Shown here: one piece after another, positions 56,690-64,000 of the stretch
Layout of the letters: each line of letters begins with the position of its first letter
Numbering within the stretch: position 1 is the stretch's first letter
NCBI GenBank assembly: GCA_009772925.1
Contig: WOUQ01000009.1
Coordinates: 62,001-126,000 of the forward strand
Length of the DNA: 64,000 nucleotides
Reading direction: 5' to 3'
From: a bacterium
GTDB taxonomy: Bacteria; Pseudomonadota; Gammaproteobacteria; Burkholderiales; Thiobacillaceae
Translations under genes and position numbers: made by a program
The notes under the pieces: model-generated
Told to the model about the DNA's origin: nothing
Databases searched by the model: none
Seen by the model: the letters and a program-made list of their open reading frames with translations, nothing else

Positions 56690-58100
56690 GTTCGATCTCT
56701 TGTCGATGCTCGGCTTTGCGTTGTTGAGCAACAACCTCAAAGGGTTCTCCGGTGGCGGCCAGGGTGACCGGCACGCCAGGGAAGTTCTGTTGGAAACGGA
56801 GCAGCGCCACGTCGACGTACTCGGGTGCGATCTCCACCGCGCGGCCCATGCGACCGGTGCGTTGGGCGGCCATCAGCGTGGTGCCGCTGCCGCCAAAGGG
56901 CTCAAACACGATCTCGCCTTCATCGGTGTACGCCTCAATGACCTGCACCGGCAACGTCACCGGAAAGACGGCCGGGTGATCGATGTCCTTGCCGATCTTT
57001 CCCTTGTGGCGCATGACCCGGATGACCGAGTCGGGGATGCGGTGGTCCTGGGTCGGTTGACCGGCAGCGGTCCAGCCGTTGACCTGGCCATCCTTGCCGC
57101 GCATCGCAGTCGAGGATCCGTCAGCGCGCAGGTGCGTTTCCTGGCCGGCGAACTTGCAGGGCACCGTCTTGTTGGGTTTGCGCGTTTGCCGGTTGAAGTG
57201 GAAGATGAATTCAAAGCTCGGCGCCAGACGCCCCTGCCAGTCGCCGGGCATCCCTGGCCCCTGGTCCCAGACGTACCAGGCAAACCGCCGCCAGCCTTGG
57301 CTGCGCATCCAGTCGAGCCATGCGTCCCAATACGGGATGAACTCGTTGTCGCGGTGGATCAGCCCGAGGTTGACCAGCACTTGGCCATCGGCGGCCATGG
57401 GCACTTGCGCGAACACGCCGCGCATCAGGCCATCCCAGTCGGCAATGCCGCCAGAGGTGTAGTCGCGCTGGTTGCCGTAAGGGGGCGAGGTGAAACACAG
57501 GCTGGCCTGCTCGCCCTGCATCAAGGTGGCGACCACGGATGGGTCGCTGGCATCGCCGCAGATCAGGCGGTGCTGGCCCAGTTGCCAGACATCCCCTGGT
57601 CGGGAGATCGGCTGCTTGGGTGGTTCGGGAACGTCGCTTTCCTCATCGGCATCCGACTCATCTCCAGACTCGCTGCCTTCACCATCACCCAAGTCGGCCA
57701 GCATCTTGGCCAGCTCATCATCGTCGAATCCGGTGAGCAGCAGGTCGTATCCGGCCTCGGATAACTCGGCCAGTTCAAGCGCCAGCAACTCGTCGTCCCA
57801 CCCGGCGTCCAGCGCCAGGCGGTTGTCGGCGATCACGTAGGCGCGCTTTTGTGCCGGGGTGAGGTGGCCCAGTTCAATGACCGGGACCTCGGGCAACTCC
57901 AGCTTACGCGCAGCGGCCAAGCGACCGTGACCGGCGATGATGCCGTTGTCGCCATCGACCAGGATGGGTTGCGTCCAGCCAAACTCCACGATGCTGGCCG
58001 CGATCTTGGCGATCTGGACTGGCGAATGCGTGCGCGGATTGCGCGCGTAAGGCAGCAGCGCATCGATCGGCCGGTATTCGATCTGCAGGTTTGGCGTCAT
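56676..58100 (-). CDS. ParB-domain DNA methyltransferase, second copy
   Basis: A 474-aa relative of the first copy. ParB-like domain (LLPYARNPRTHSPVQIAKIA, GIIAGHGRLAAARKLELP), a very acidic linker (GDGEGSESGDESDADEESD), then a methyltransferase with TSPPYGNQRDYTSGGIADWD and EPFGGSGTTLMAAQRTGRMG. TSPPY differs from the DPPY of the first copy and is frequent in N4-cytosine or type III-like enzymes, so target specificities probably differ. The ATG follows a hairpin-T5 by only seven bases. Confidence 0.87.
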   Translation of the reverse strand: MTPNLQIEYRPIDALLPYARNPRTHSPVQIAKIAASIVEFGWTQPILVDGDNGIIAGHGRLAAARKLELPEVPVIELGHLTPAQKRAYVIADNRLALDAGWDDELLALELAELSEAGYDLLLTGFDDDELAKMLADLGDGEGSESGDESDADEESDVPEPPKQPISRPGDVWQLGQHRLICGDASDPSVVATLMQGEQASLCFTSPPYGNQRDYTSGGIADWDGLMRGVFAQVPMAADGQVLVNLGLIHRDNEFIPYWDAWLDWMRSQGWRRFAWYVWDQGPGMPGDWQGRLAPSFEFIFHFNRQTRKPNKTVPCKFAGQETHLRADGSSTAMRGKDGQVNGWTAAGQPTQDHRIPDSVIRVMRHKGKIGKDIDHPAVFPVTLPVQVIEAYTDEGEIVFEPFGGSGTTLMAAQRTGRMGRAVEIAPEYVDVALLRFQQNFPGVPVTLAATGEPFEVVAQQRKAEHRQEIEHATV

Positions 58101-58110
58101 GGAATTGAAA

Positions 58111-58140
58111 AACCCGCCGAGCGTTGCCGCCGGGCGGGTT
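58111..58140 (-). terminator. Terminator-like hairpin immediately upstream of the second methyltransferase
   Basis: Minus strand: AACCCGCC, a 14-base loop, GGCGGGTT then TTTC, ending seven bases before the ATG at 58100. It leaves no room for a normal Shine-Dalgarno. Could be an attenuator or a terminator of the DUF6362 transcript. Confidence 0.55.
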
Positions 58141-58141
58141 G

Positions 58142-58530
58142 GAAATATTCAGGGGGTGGTAACTGTCTGGGGTGGTGGTAACCACAGGCCGGTAACCTGG
58201 CCGGGTGGTAACCTGTTTTTCAGGGCAGACGCTATCGAAATCTCGCGCTGTTGCCCCCCGCATACCGTTTTGGCCAGGAAGGACCCGTCGATTGGCCGCA
58301 GGACTCCACATTCATCTTATTGGCATCAGCCATCAGGCGTTTGCATCACTTCGCATCTGTCGGGGTGCAAGGTTGCAGTCGGAAGATCACGCCCGCTGCT
58401 CACACCGCTGTCCTGACCATAGCTGAAACTGTAGGCCGAAACCGGGCAAAACGCGACAGGGGGTGTTTTGGCATCTGTCATCACCATCCCGCACCACCCC
58501 GCCCCCGCCATCGATTTGCCGCGACTTCAC
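58142..58530. other. Intergenic region with GGTNACC heptamers
   Basis: About 390 bases between the DUF6362 gene and the second methyltransferase. The part near the methyltransferase has four GGTAAC(C/T) copies; the rest contains no convincing ORF with Shine-Dalgarno. A promoter for the methyltransferases and/or late genes is likely here but no clear -35/-10 pair is seen. Confidence 0.5.
58158..58213. repeat. Four GGTAAC(C/T) direct repeats
   Basis: GGTAACT at 58158, GGTAACC at 58177, 58191 and 58207; spacings 19, 14 and 16 bases. Palindromic except for the centre, operator-like. The related GGTGACC/GGTCACC occurs in the gap before the RuvC-like gene. Confidence 0.6.
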
Positions 58531-58923
58531 TCAGTGCCCCTTGTTCAGGTGCAAGGTGACCAGATGGATGGCTGCGTCGTACCGCCGCTGCGCAGTGCGA
58601 GCCGCGCAGGCAAAGCGCCGACCGATCTGCTCCCAGCGATACCGGTTCGAACGCATCCACACCAGATGCCGCTGCTCCACCTCCAGCCACTGCACCCAGC
58701 GCATGGTCTCGAGCATCCGCTCCACGGCTTGGGGACTGGGGGGCATGGGCCGGTACAGCCGCTCGGGATCGGGGTAGCGCTCGGGCACCTGCATGGCCAA
58801 GGTCATCCACGGGTTGAAGTAGCCGCCCGGTCTGACCCGGGGCAGCTTGTGTGCAATCTCGGCAGCCTCAGCAAACCGGGCGGCCACATCGTCCACAGTC
58901 CATTCGGTTCTGGCCTCAGTCAT
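58531..58923 (-). CDS. DUF6362 family protein
   Basis: A 130-aa protein (EWTVDDVAARFAEAAEIAHK, LVWMRSNRYRWEQIGRRFAC, RTAQRRYDAAIHLVTLHLNK). The tail looks like a sigma-70 region 4-like helix-turn-helix. DUF6362 is found in prophages near replication genes; a transcription regulator of late genes is possible. ATG 58923 overlaps the upstream ORF's stop by eight bases. Confidence 0.72.
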   Translation of the reverse strand: MTEARTEWTVDDVAARFAEAAEIAHKLPRVRPGGYFNPWMTLAMQVPERYPDPERLYRPMPPSPQAVERMLETMRWVQWLEVEQRHLVWMRSNRYRWEQIGRRFACAARTAQRRYDAAIHLVTLHLNKGH

Positions 58924-59125
58924 GGCGCTTGCCTCCCTCGCCGTACAGACGTCCCCCCAGACGGCGCACGAATTCCTTCTCAACCCAGTCGAGCCGTTCG
59001 TCGTGCTCGCTGACCACCAGGATGTGATCCGTGCGCCAGCCCTCGCGTTTGACCGCGTCCAGATCCGGCGTGGTGGGCTGCAGATTACCCAGGGGGCAGC
59101 GGTAGCGGTATTGCGGCACTTTCAT
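58916..59125 (-). CDS. Hypothetical phage protein
   Basis: A 69-aa protein (MKVPQYRYRCPLGNLQPTTP, ILVVSEHDERLDWVEKEFVR). No family recognised. Starts just after the RuvC-like stop; likely co-translated. Confidence 0.6.
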   Translation of the reverse strand: MKVPQYRYRCPLGNLQPTTPDLDAVKREGWRTDHILVVSEHDERLDWVEKEFVRRLGGRLYGEGGKRHD

Positions 59126-59126
59126 G

Positions 59127-59600
59127 TCACACCCCCTCCGTGGCCATCTCACGGGCCAGGTACAGCAAGGCGATGGCGTCAGCCTCGTTGTCGTCGGTCG
59201 GGGCATGTCCACGCGCACGGACAGATGCCACCATTTCGTCCTTGCTGGCGTTACCTTTACCCGTGGCGTGCTTCTTGATCGTGCCGACCGGAATGCCCTG
59301 GTAGGGAATCTGGTGGTGCTCGCACCAGGCAGTGAGCTGTCCCATGAATCCGCCGTAGGCATGGGCCGCGTCAACACCAACGTGGCGGCGGACCTCTTCG
59401 AAGACGACTTGGTCGATGCCGTCATTGCACTGCTTGATGTCGGTGAGCCAGCGCTTGAACCGCAGAAAGCGCATGCCGCCGCCTTCGAAGCGTTGGGGTT
59501 TGAAGGATTGGCTGCCACTGGTGATGCTGCCGTCACGGCTGGTCAGTGCCCAGCCGGTTTGTGTGCCCAGATCAAGGGCGAAGATGGTCATTGTGTTCAT
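59127..59600 (-). CDS. RuvC-like Holliday junction resolvase
   Basis: A 157-aa RNase H-fold nuclease: FALDLGTQTGWALTSRDG carries the first Asp, VVFEEVRRHVGVDAAHAYGG the Glu, GIPVGTIKKHATGKGNASKD and NEADAIALLYLARE the last Asp. In phages such enzymes resolve replication intermediates before packaging. ATG 59600; MTIFALD at 59591 is an alternative. Confidence 0.85.
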   Translation of the reverse strand: MNTMTIFALDLGTQTGWALTSRDGSITSGSQSFKPQRFEGGGMRFLRFKRWLTDIKQCNDGIDQVVFEEVRRHVGVDAAHAYGGFMGQLTAWCEHHQIPYQGIPVGTIKKHATGKGNASKDEMVASVRARGHAPTDDNEADAIALLYLAREMATEGV

Positions 59601-59627
59601 TGGTCACTCCATGCGTTTTTGGCATCT

Positions 59628-59721
59628 GGTGACCGAAGGTGACCCGTTTCTCGTTATCCGCTCGCGCCTGCGCACGTACACGTGTAGAGAGATAACGATA
59701 TGCCGGTCACTTTCGGTCACC
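59628..59721. repeat. Large nested inverted repeat
   Basis: The 17-base arms (59628-59644 and 59705-59721) match at 16 positions and each contains two GGTNAC-type heptamers. An inner pair CGTTATC/GATAACG and the palindrome ACACGTGT lie inside. It sits in the 142-base gap between the primase and RuvC-like genes. Could be an operator, an RNA structure, or a replication site. Confidence 0.7.
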
Positions 59722-59742
59722 CACTGGGGTCTGTCGATTCGG

Positions 59743-62055
59743 TCAGTCGTCGCGATAGGGCATGTAGCCGCCCGGCTCGCGGGGTTTGAGCGACAGGCCT
59801 GACAGGGCTTTTGCCCCGCCATGCAGGCGTGTGCGCGCGAACCCACGGTTGATGAGTTGCTGGGTCAGCCAGCGGCTGGTGCCCACGTACTCGCCACGCC
59901 GCTCAGCGCGCTCACGCCAGCGCTGGTAGATTGCGGAGATCGCTTCCCGCGCCACGGGCGATTGCTGGCAGTCCTCGTCCAGGAACTCACCGATCGCGTC
60001 CTCTTCTTCGAAATACTCATCGGTGGCATCGAGCACCTGCTGGGGCGGGTCGAGCCGGCCCTGACGCTGCCACTCCAGACAGCCTTGAACCGCCCAAGCC
60101 AAGATCCCATCCCGTTCGGCCAGCAGTTTTTGCTGTAGGTGCTTGTCGCGCCTTTCCGGTGGGACGGTGATCGTGAACGGGATCAGGTGGAGGCGCCGCT
60201 TCATCGCTTCGTCGATGTTGCGGATGGCTGGCTTGTGATTGCCGGCCACGATCAGCTTGAACTGCGGCATGAACTCGAAAAAATCCTGGCGCATGAAGCG
60301 CGCAGAGATCTTGTCGCCACCGGTCAAGCTCTTCACCTTGGACTCGGCCCAGCGTCGCCCTTGCTCGGTTTCGATAGCAGCGACAAACCGGGCCCCACGC
60401 AAGCTGGCCATATCGGTCGGGTGCCGGTCCGTGCGGGTTTCCATGAACGTGTCCATGGGCGCGTTGGTGGCGTAGTCCCCCAGGATGGTGGCCAGGGTGT
60501 TCACGAACACCGATTTGCCGTTTGCACCCGTGCCGTACAGGAAGAACAGCGCGTGCTCGCGTGTCGATCCAGTCAGCGCATACCCTGCCATCCGGGCAAG
60601 ATAGGCTTGCAGTGCCTGATCACCGCCCGTGACCTCATGGATGAACTGCCGCCAGGTGGGGCAATCACCCGCGGGGGTGGCTGTCGTGATCTTGGTCAGT
60701 CGGTCCAGACGGTCGTGGGAGCGCAGCACGCCATTCTTGAGATTCACCACGCCGCCTGGCGTGTTGAGAAGCCAGGGGTCGGCATCCCACTCGTCGGCGG
60801 TGGCGGCATGACGCCGATCGGAGCGTGCGAGCCGCTCCAAGCCAGCCACCGTGCCACTGCTCGCGAGTTTGGCGGCCACCCGATGAGAATCGGCCTTGAG
60901 GGCGGCCTCCCGACAGATCTGGCGCATGAGGTGGTGCGCCGCCAGAGTCTCCTCGGTTTGCCAGCGCTTGCCAGTCCAGAACACCCACTTTCCCCACAAC
61001 GCGACATAGCGCCAGTCCTGGGCGTACCGACCCGAGAAGGTCAGCGCCAGTGCGTCTTCAGTGGCCCACACCGATTGCTCGGTCGGATCTGCTGCCTGCG
61101 TGATGTCTGGCGTTGAAGGCTGGAACTGGATGCGCTCACCGTGGGCAAGGAAAGCCTCCACATCAAAGCCCTCAGCAATGGCGTCGGCTGCGTCCCAGCC
61201 ATCCGCACTCCCTTGGGGGCCTTGCGCCGTAGGATTGGACGGCGGCATCAACACCGCGCAGTGCTGGGCACCTGCTGCCATGACCGCCTCGGCGGCATTC
61301 ATGGCGTACTCCCAGCCGGGTTTGTCGCGGTCAGGCCAAATCAGGACATGCTTGCCATGGAGAGGCGACCAGTCTGTCTTGTCGATGGGCGCGTTGGCAC
61401 CGTGCATCGCGGTGGTCGCGCAATGGCCAGCGTCGATCAAGGCCTGGGCGCATTTTTCGCCCTCGACCAGAATCACCCGGTCGGCATGAGCAATGCCAGG
61501 TTGGTTGAACAACGGCCTCGGATCGGGCGGCGCCATTTTGCGACGCTTGGCGTCCCAAGGGCGGAATTCCTTACGTCCAGGACTGGGCTCATAGCGATAC
61601 ACGCAGGCAATCAGACTGCCGTCAGCGGCCAGGTAGTCCCACTTGGCGGTGGCCGGTCCCAAGTCATCCACTGGCGCACTTGCCTTGCGTTTGGCGGGTG
61701 ACACGACGGGTGCACGGCCAAGCAGCTCCCGGGCGAAACCGAGGACGGCCGCGAAATCACGATGCGTGTCCAAATGGCGGTGCGCAGCGATGAGCGCAAA
61801 GACATCGCCACCATTACCCGTGGCGCGGTCGATCCACAGGCCCGCCCGTTCACCATCCAGCTCGATCTCCAGACTGCGACCTGGACTGCCCAGCACATCA
61901 CCAACGACGAATTTGCCATGTGTCACCTTGCCAGCCGGGAACAAGGCAAACAGCACGCCCTCGAGCCGTGCCATCAAGGCCGATCGCAGTTCATCCCGCT
62001 CGGAATTTCCGCTGTGTGATGGAGCTGCGGGTTCTTGGTCGTTGAAATCAAGCAT
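59743..62055 (-). CDS. P4-type DNA primase/helicase
   Basis: A 770-aa protein. TOPRIM-like primase elements VILVEGEKCAQAL and LIWPDRDKPG (about 194-247) precede a DUF5906/P4-type helicase with Walker A GTGANGKSVFVN at 508-519, FVAAIETEQGRRWAESKVKS, and FKLIVAGNHKPAIRNIDEAM. It starts phage DNA synthesis. ATG 62055 was chosen over 62070 because AAGGAGG stands six bases before it. Confidence 0.9.
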   Translation of the reverse strand: MLDFNDQEPAAPSHSGNSERDELRSALMARLEGVLFALFPAGKVTHGKFVVGDVLGSPGRSLEIELDGERAGLWIDRATGNGGDVFALIAAHRHLDTHRDFAAVLGFARELLGRAPVVSPAKRKASAPVDDLGPATAKWDYLAADGSLIACVYRYEPSPGRKEFRPWDAKRRKMAPPDPRPLFNQPGIAHADRVILVEGEKCAQALIDAGHCATTAMHGANAPIDKTDWSPLHGKHVLIWPDRDKPGWEYAMNAAEAVMAAGAQHCAVLMPPSNPTAQGPQGSADGWDAADAIAEGFDVEAFLAHGERIQFQPSTPDITQAADPTEQSVWATEDALALTFSGRYAQDWRYVALWGKWVFWTGKRWQTEETLAAHHLMRQICREAALKADSHRVAAKLASSGTVAGLERLARSDRRHAATADEWDADPWLLNTPGGVVNLKNGVLRSHDRLDRLTKITTATPAGDCPTWRQFIHEVTGGDQALQAYLARMAGYALTGSTREHALFFLYGTGANGKSVFVNTLATILGDYATNAPMDTFMETRTDRHPTDMASLRGARFVAAIETEQGRRWAESKVKSLTGGDKISARFMRQDFFEFMPQFKLIVAGNHKPAIRNIDEAMKRRLHLIPFTITVPPERRDKHLQQKLLAERDGILAWAVQGCLEWQRQGRLDPPQQVLDATDEYFEEEDAIGEFLDEDCQQSPVAREAISAIYQRWRERAERRGEYVGTSRWLTQQLINRGFARTRLHGGAKALSGLSLKPREPGGYMPYRDD

Positions 62056-62392
62056 GGACACCTCCTTCATCGGTGTCTGCCGGATTCAAGTAGCCAGCCT
62101 TGGTCGCGATCTCTCGCATGAAGTTGGGGGACAGACCGACCTGGTCGCACCACAGCTCCAGGCGTCCGTCTCGAAAGAAACGTCTGGCCTCAGTGCGCAG
62201 ATGTTTCGAGGGCGAGCACAGGTCAATGAACGCCTGTTTGATGACAGCTACGACCAGTCGCGACTCCGGACACACCACAGCCACATGGCGCAGCAGCAGA
62301 CGCTCCAGCAGGGATGCACCGATCAAGGGTTTCTGGCGACGGGCGGTCACCGTCAATGCCTCGATGACGGGTTGAGGAAGACGCGCATTCAT
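62048..62392 (-). CDS. Hypothetical phage protein
   Basis: A 114-aa protein (NARLPQPVIEALTVTARRQK, FRDGRLELWCDQVGLSPNFM). Helical; no known family. Overlaps the nuclease stop by ATGA and the primase start by eight bases. Confidence 0.62.
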   Translation of the reverse strand: MNARLPQPVIEALTVTARRQKPLIGASLLERLLLRHVAVVCPESRLVVAVIKQAFIDLCSPSKHLRTEARRFFRDGRLELWCDQVGLSPNFMREIATKAGYLNPADTDEGGVHA

Positions 62393-63171
62393 GACTGCAC
62401 CCCCGATGCGCTCACACCCTGCTCGCGCCAACACCGACGCGCCCAGGCGCAGTACTTGCACTCGTAGAAACTCGGCTCAGACGCCACGCGCGGCAGCAAT
62501 TCACCAGCCTCGGACGCCTGGATGACTTTGACAGCGCGATCAGACATGCGCTGCGCAAGCGCTGCATCAAACGGCACCAGCTCCAACCAAAGCTCCTGGG
62601 TGTCCTTGTTGATGGCGGTGAACAACGCAGGCTGAGACGCGATGCCAGGAATGCTCGGCTCCATGTACGCCTGATAGATCGCCATTTGCGCGGCGTAGAT
62701 CGGCTTGGTCACGGTCACGCCATTTTTAGCGGTGTCGCGCCAGTGTTTGTCGTTCATGGTCTTGCACTCCCAGAGCATGGGATACGACAAATCCAGGTCG
62801 GCAGGAGCACCAGCGATCACGCCGTCGATATGCCCCTGGATACGGCCACCCGCGACGGAGAAGCCAAATTGCTCGCCATCCTGCTTGCGGGTGTAGAGGT
62901 CGAAGCCAGCCAGGCGCAGCCAGCGAATGGCCAGGTCCTCCATGACATGGCCGACTTCAAAGATCCGCAGCGTGCGACCAGGCAGCTCGGCACCGTCGTC
63001 CACCGGCGCGTCGACGTACTCGTATTGCAGGGCGCGCTCGCAGGGCACACCGAGGCGTGAGGCGCCCAGATAGCGCCGGCGGGCCTGCTGGCTGCGCTCG
63101 GCTTGCAAGGCTGCATCCAGCAACATTGACACCTGCTCGTGAAATTTGGGTTGATGGTTCAGGTCGATCAT
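62389..63171 (-). CDS. PD-(D/E)XK nuclease, Cas4/AddB-like with Cys cluster
   Basis: A 260-aa recombination exonuclease. N-terminal GASRLGVPCERALQYEYVDA carries a first Cys, the nuclease core has GHIDGVIAG, the Asp, and MLWECKTMND, the Glu-x-Lys, and the C-terminal CKYCAWARRCW adds three Cys. The four Cys probably hold an iron-sulfur cluster, as in Cas4 and AddB. ATG 63171 overlaps the upstream stop as ATGA. Confidence 0.85.
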   Translation of the reverse strand: MIDLNHQPKFHEQVSMLLDAALQAERSQQARRRYLGASRLGVPCERALQYEYVDAPVDDGAELPGRTLRIFEVGHVMEDLAIRWLRLAGFDLYTRKQDGEQFGFSVAGGRIQGHIDGVIAGAPADLDLSYPMLWECKTMNDKHWRDTAKNGVTVTKPIYAAQMAIYQAYMEPSIPGIASQPALFTAINKDTQELWLELVPFDAALAQRMSDRAVKVIQASEAGELLPRVASEPSFYECKYCAWARRCWREQGVSASGVQS

Positions 63172-63617
63172 CAAAATGGAATCCTGTGGTGATCGCCACC
63201 CGTGCTGGCAATGGCCTTACGGCTGGCGAGTTGTTCAAAGAAAGTGCGATCGCGCTCGACCATGCGTTCGTGCTCGGCCAACATGTGGGCCTGATAGGCG
63301 TCGACCACGACCTCCACCAGGCGCAGAACTTCGTCCTTGCCGTAGTCGGCTAAAGGGCGATCCATGCCGATGGAGGCGACGTACTCGCCTAAGGGGCCGA
63401 GTGCCGATCGCATAGCGGCGATCTCCATGTCGCTGGGGTCAATCACGGCGTCCTCCTGAAACGAGGTCAGGCGCTCCATCAGTCGGGAGAAGGCGTTCTG
63501 GCACCGCATGGAGCAGAACACCCACCGGTCGTTGCAGCGGCGGGGGTCGGAACGCCGTAAGCGTGGGTTGAAATACCCCAGGCCTTTGGCTTGACGGGAA
63601 CACACAGCACATCTCAC
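63171..63617 (-). CDS. DUF6511-type zinc-finger phage protein
   Basis: A 148-aa protein. MRCAVCSRQAKGLGYFNP and VFCSMRCQNAF give a CxxC...CxxxC zinc-binding pattern; the rest is helical (LRLVEVVVDAYQAHMLAEHE). GTG start at 63617. Matches the phage DUF6511 type; role unknown. Confidence 0.7.
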   Translation of the reverse strand: MRCAVCSRQAKGLGYFNPRLRRSDPRRCNDRWVFCSMRCQNAFSRLMERLTSFQEDAVIDPSDMEIAAMRSALGPLGEYVASIGMDRPLADYGKDEVLRLVEVVVDAYQAHMLAEHERMVERDRTFFEQLASRKAIASTGGDHHRIPF

Positions 63618-64000
63618 GCAGCCTCCCGAAACTCGGCCATCACCGCATCGTTGGCTGCGGCAACCAGGCGCTGAATGGCCGCCTTGTTGAACTGGAAGGT
63701 CAACAGCGCTGAGACCTGATAGCGGGTCAGGCTGAAATCCGCGCGCAGCGATGCAGGCAGGTAACGCAGTTGCCCAGGTGTGGGCGACTCCTGCAACCAG
63801 CGGCGGGTCTTGTGAGCGGCATCGTCAACTTCCTGGTCGTTGAGCCAGTCATTGGCCTGGGCCAAACACACCGTGCGCTCCCCTGCACCCAGCAAGCGGG
63901 TGGGCAATTTTTCGGCACCACCCACCGCGTACCAACGCCCACCCAGGAAGAAGACACCCGCCCAGGCTTTGAAACCGGTGGCCAGCAGCGCGCAGTCGTC
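63614..64000 (-). CDS. Phage protein, C-terminal part (helicase-like context)
   Basis: The frame is open to the right edge of the window; 128 codons are present. It includes GFKAWAGVFFLGGRWYAVGG, ERTVCLAQANDWLNDQEVDD and a tail ATPase-independent helical region, SLTRYQVSALLTFQFNKAAI. No helicase motif is seen here; the suggestion that it is the end of a replication helicase comes only from position. Overlaps the DUF6511 gene as GTGA. Confidence 0.6.
   Translation of the reverse strand, partial: DDCALLATGFKAWAGVFFLGGRWYAVGGAEKLPTRLLGAGERTVCLAQANDWLNDQEVDDAAHKTRRWLQESPTPGQLRYLPASLRADFSLTRYQVSALLTFQFNKAAIQRLVAAANDAVMAEFREAA

Noticed and set aside
58099-58559. Plus-strand ORFs in the gap by the second methyltransferase
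   Set aside because: Overlapping frames without ribosome sites; the region is better explained as regulatory DNA.

Overview
The window looks like a chromosomal segment of a GC-rich betaproteobacterium. The order of its housekeeping genes (ttcA, dsbD, cutA, fxsA, purM, purN, a DUF3108 gene, then purE/purK, a phosphomannomutase, hemN and ilvE) is of a kind seen in Rhodocyclales-like genomes. That placement is inference from gene content; no rRNA or other taxonomic marker is present.

Layout. (1) 1-13.0 kb is ordinary housekeeping: tRNA thiolation (ttcA, cut by the window edge), periplasmic thiol redox (dsbD), purine synthesis on both strands (purM, purN, purE, purK), hexose-phosphate mutase, anaerobic haem synthesis (hemN) and branched-chain transaminase (ilvE). 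(2) 13.2-15.1 kb is a umuDC-type SOS mutagenesis pair, followed by about 570 bases of non-coding DNA with a LexA-like site, one perfect DnaA box and a terminator. (3) 15.7-30.6 kb is one long minus-strand O-antigen/surface polysaccharide operon. It reads small leader ORF, rfbB, rfbA, rfbC, wzm, wzt, a giant methyltransferase/coiled-coil/glycosyltransferase fusion, an acyltransferase that is frameshifted at a G9 tract, a GT2, a 4-ketoreductase-like SDR, a WbpL-like initiating transferase, a WbpM-like dehydratase and a hypothetical gene. Most junctions are ATGA or similar overlaps. A strong sigma70-like promoter sits at about 30.75 kb, with a C15 tract in its leader. (4) 30.8-64 kb is a lambda-like cos-type siphophage prophage, also mostly minus strand and running off the right edge. 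Read in its transcription direction it holds replication/recombination genes (helicase-like tail end, DUF6511, PD-(D/E)XK nuclease, P4-type primase, RuvC-like), two ParB-methyltransferases flanking an M15 endolysin, a divergent six-gene plus-strand accessory cassette, terminase, head, connector and tail genes, two RCC1-propeller tail proteins, the host-specificity protein J and a holin. No integrase or repressor is in the window.

How it works together. The polysaccharide locus predicts an ABC-exported O-polysaccharide started by a WbpM/SDR/WbpL route (QuiNAc or FucNAc type). It contains dTDP-4-keto-6-deoxy-sugar steps, and it would be finished by the FkbM-type fusion and recognised by the C-terminal domain of Wzt. 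It carries three kinds of potentially variable DNA: six 42-bp repeats encoding a coiled coil, two nine-base homopolymers in one gene, and a C15 tract in the leader. The phage adjoins this locus directly.

Most noteworthy: the tandem-repeat coiled coil as a possible chain-length ruler; the homopolymer-switched acyltransferase; an unannotated 43-codon ORF coupled to rfbB; a dispersed repeat inserted in frame in the SDR; three copies of one leader in front of three unrelated small phage genes; and GGTNACC heptamers clustered in two phage intergenic regions.
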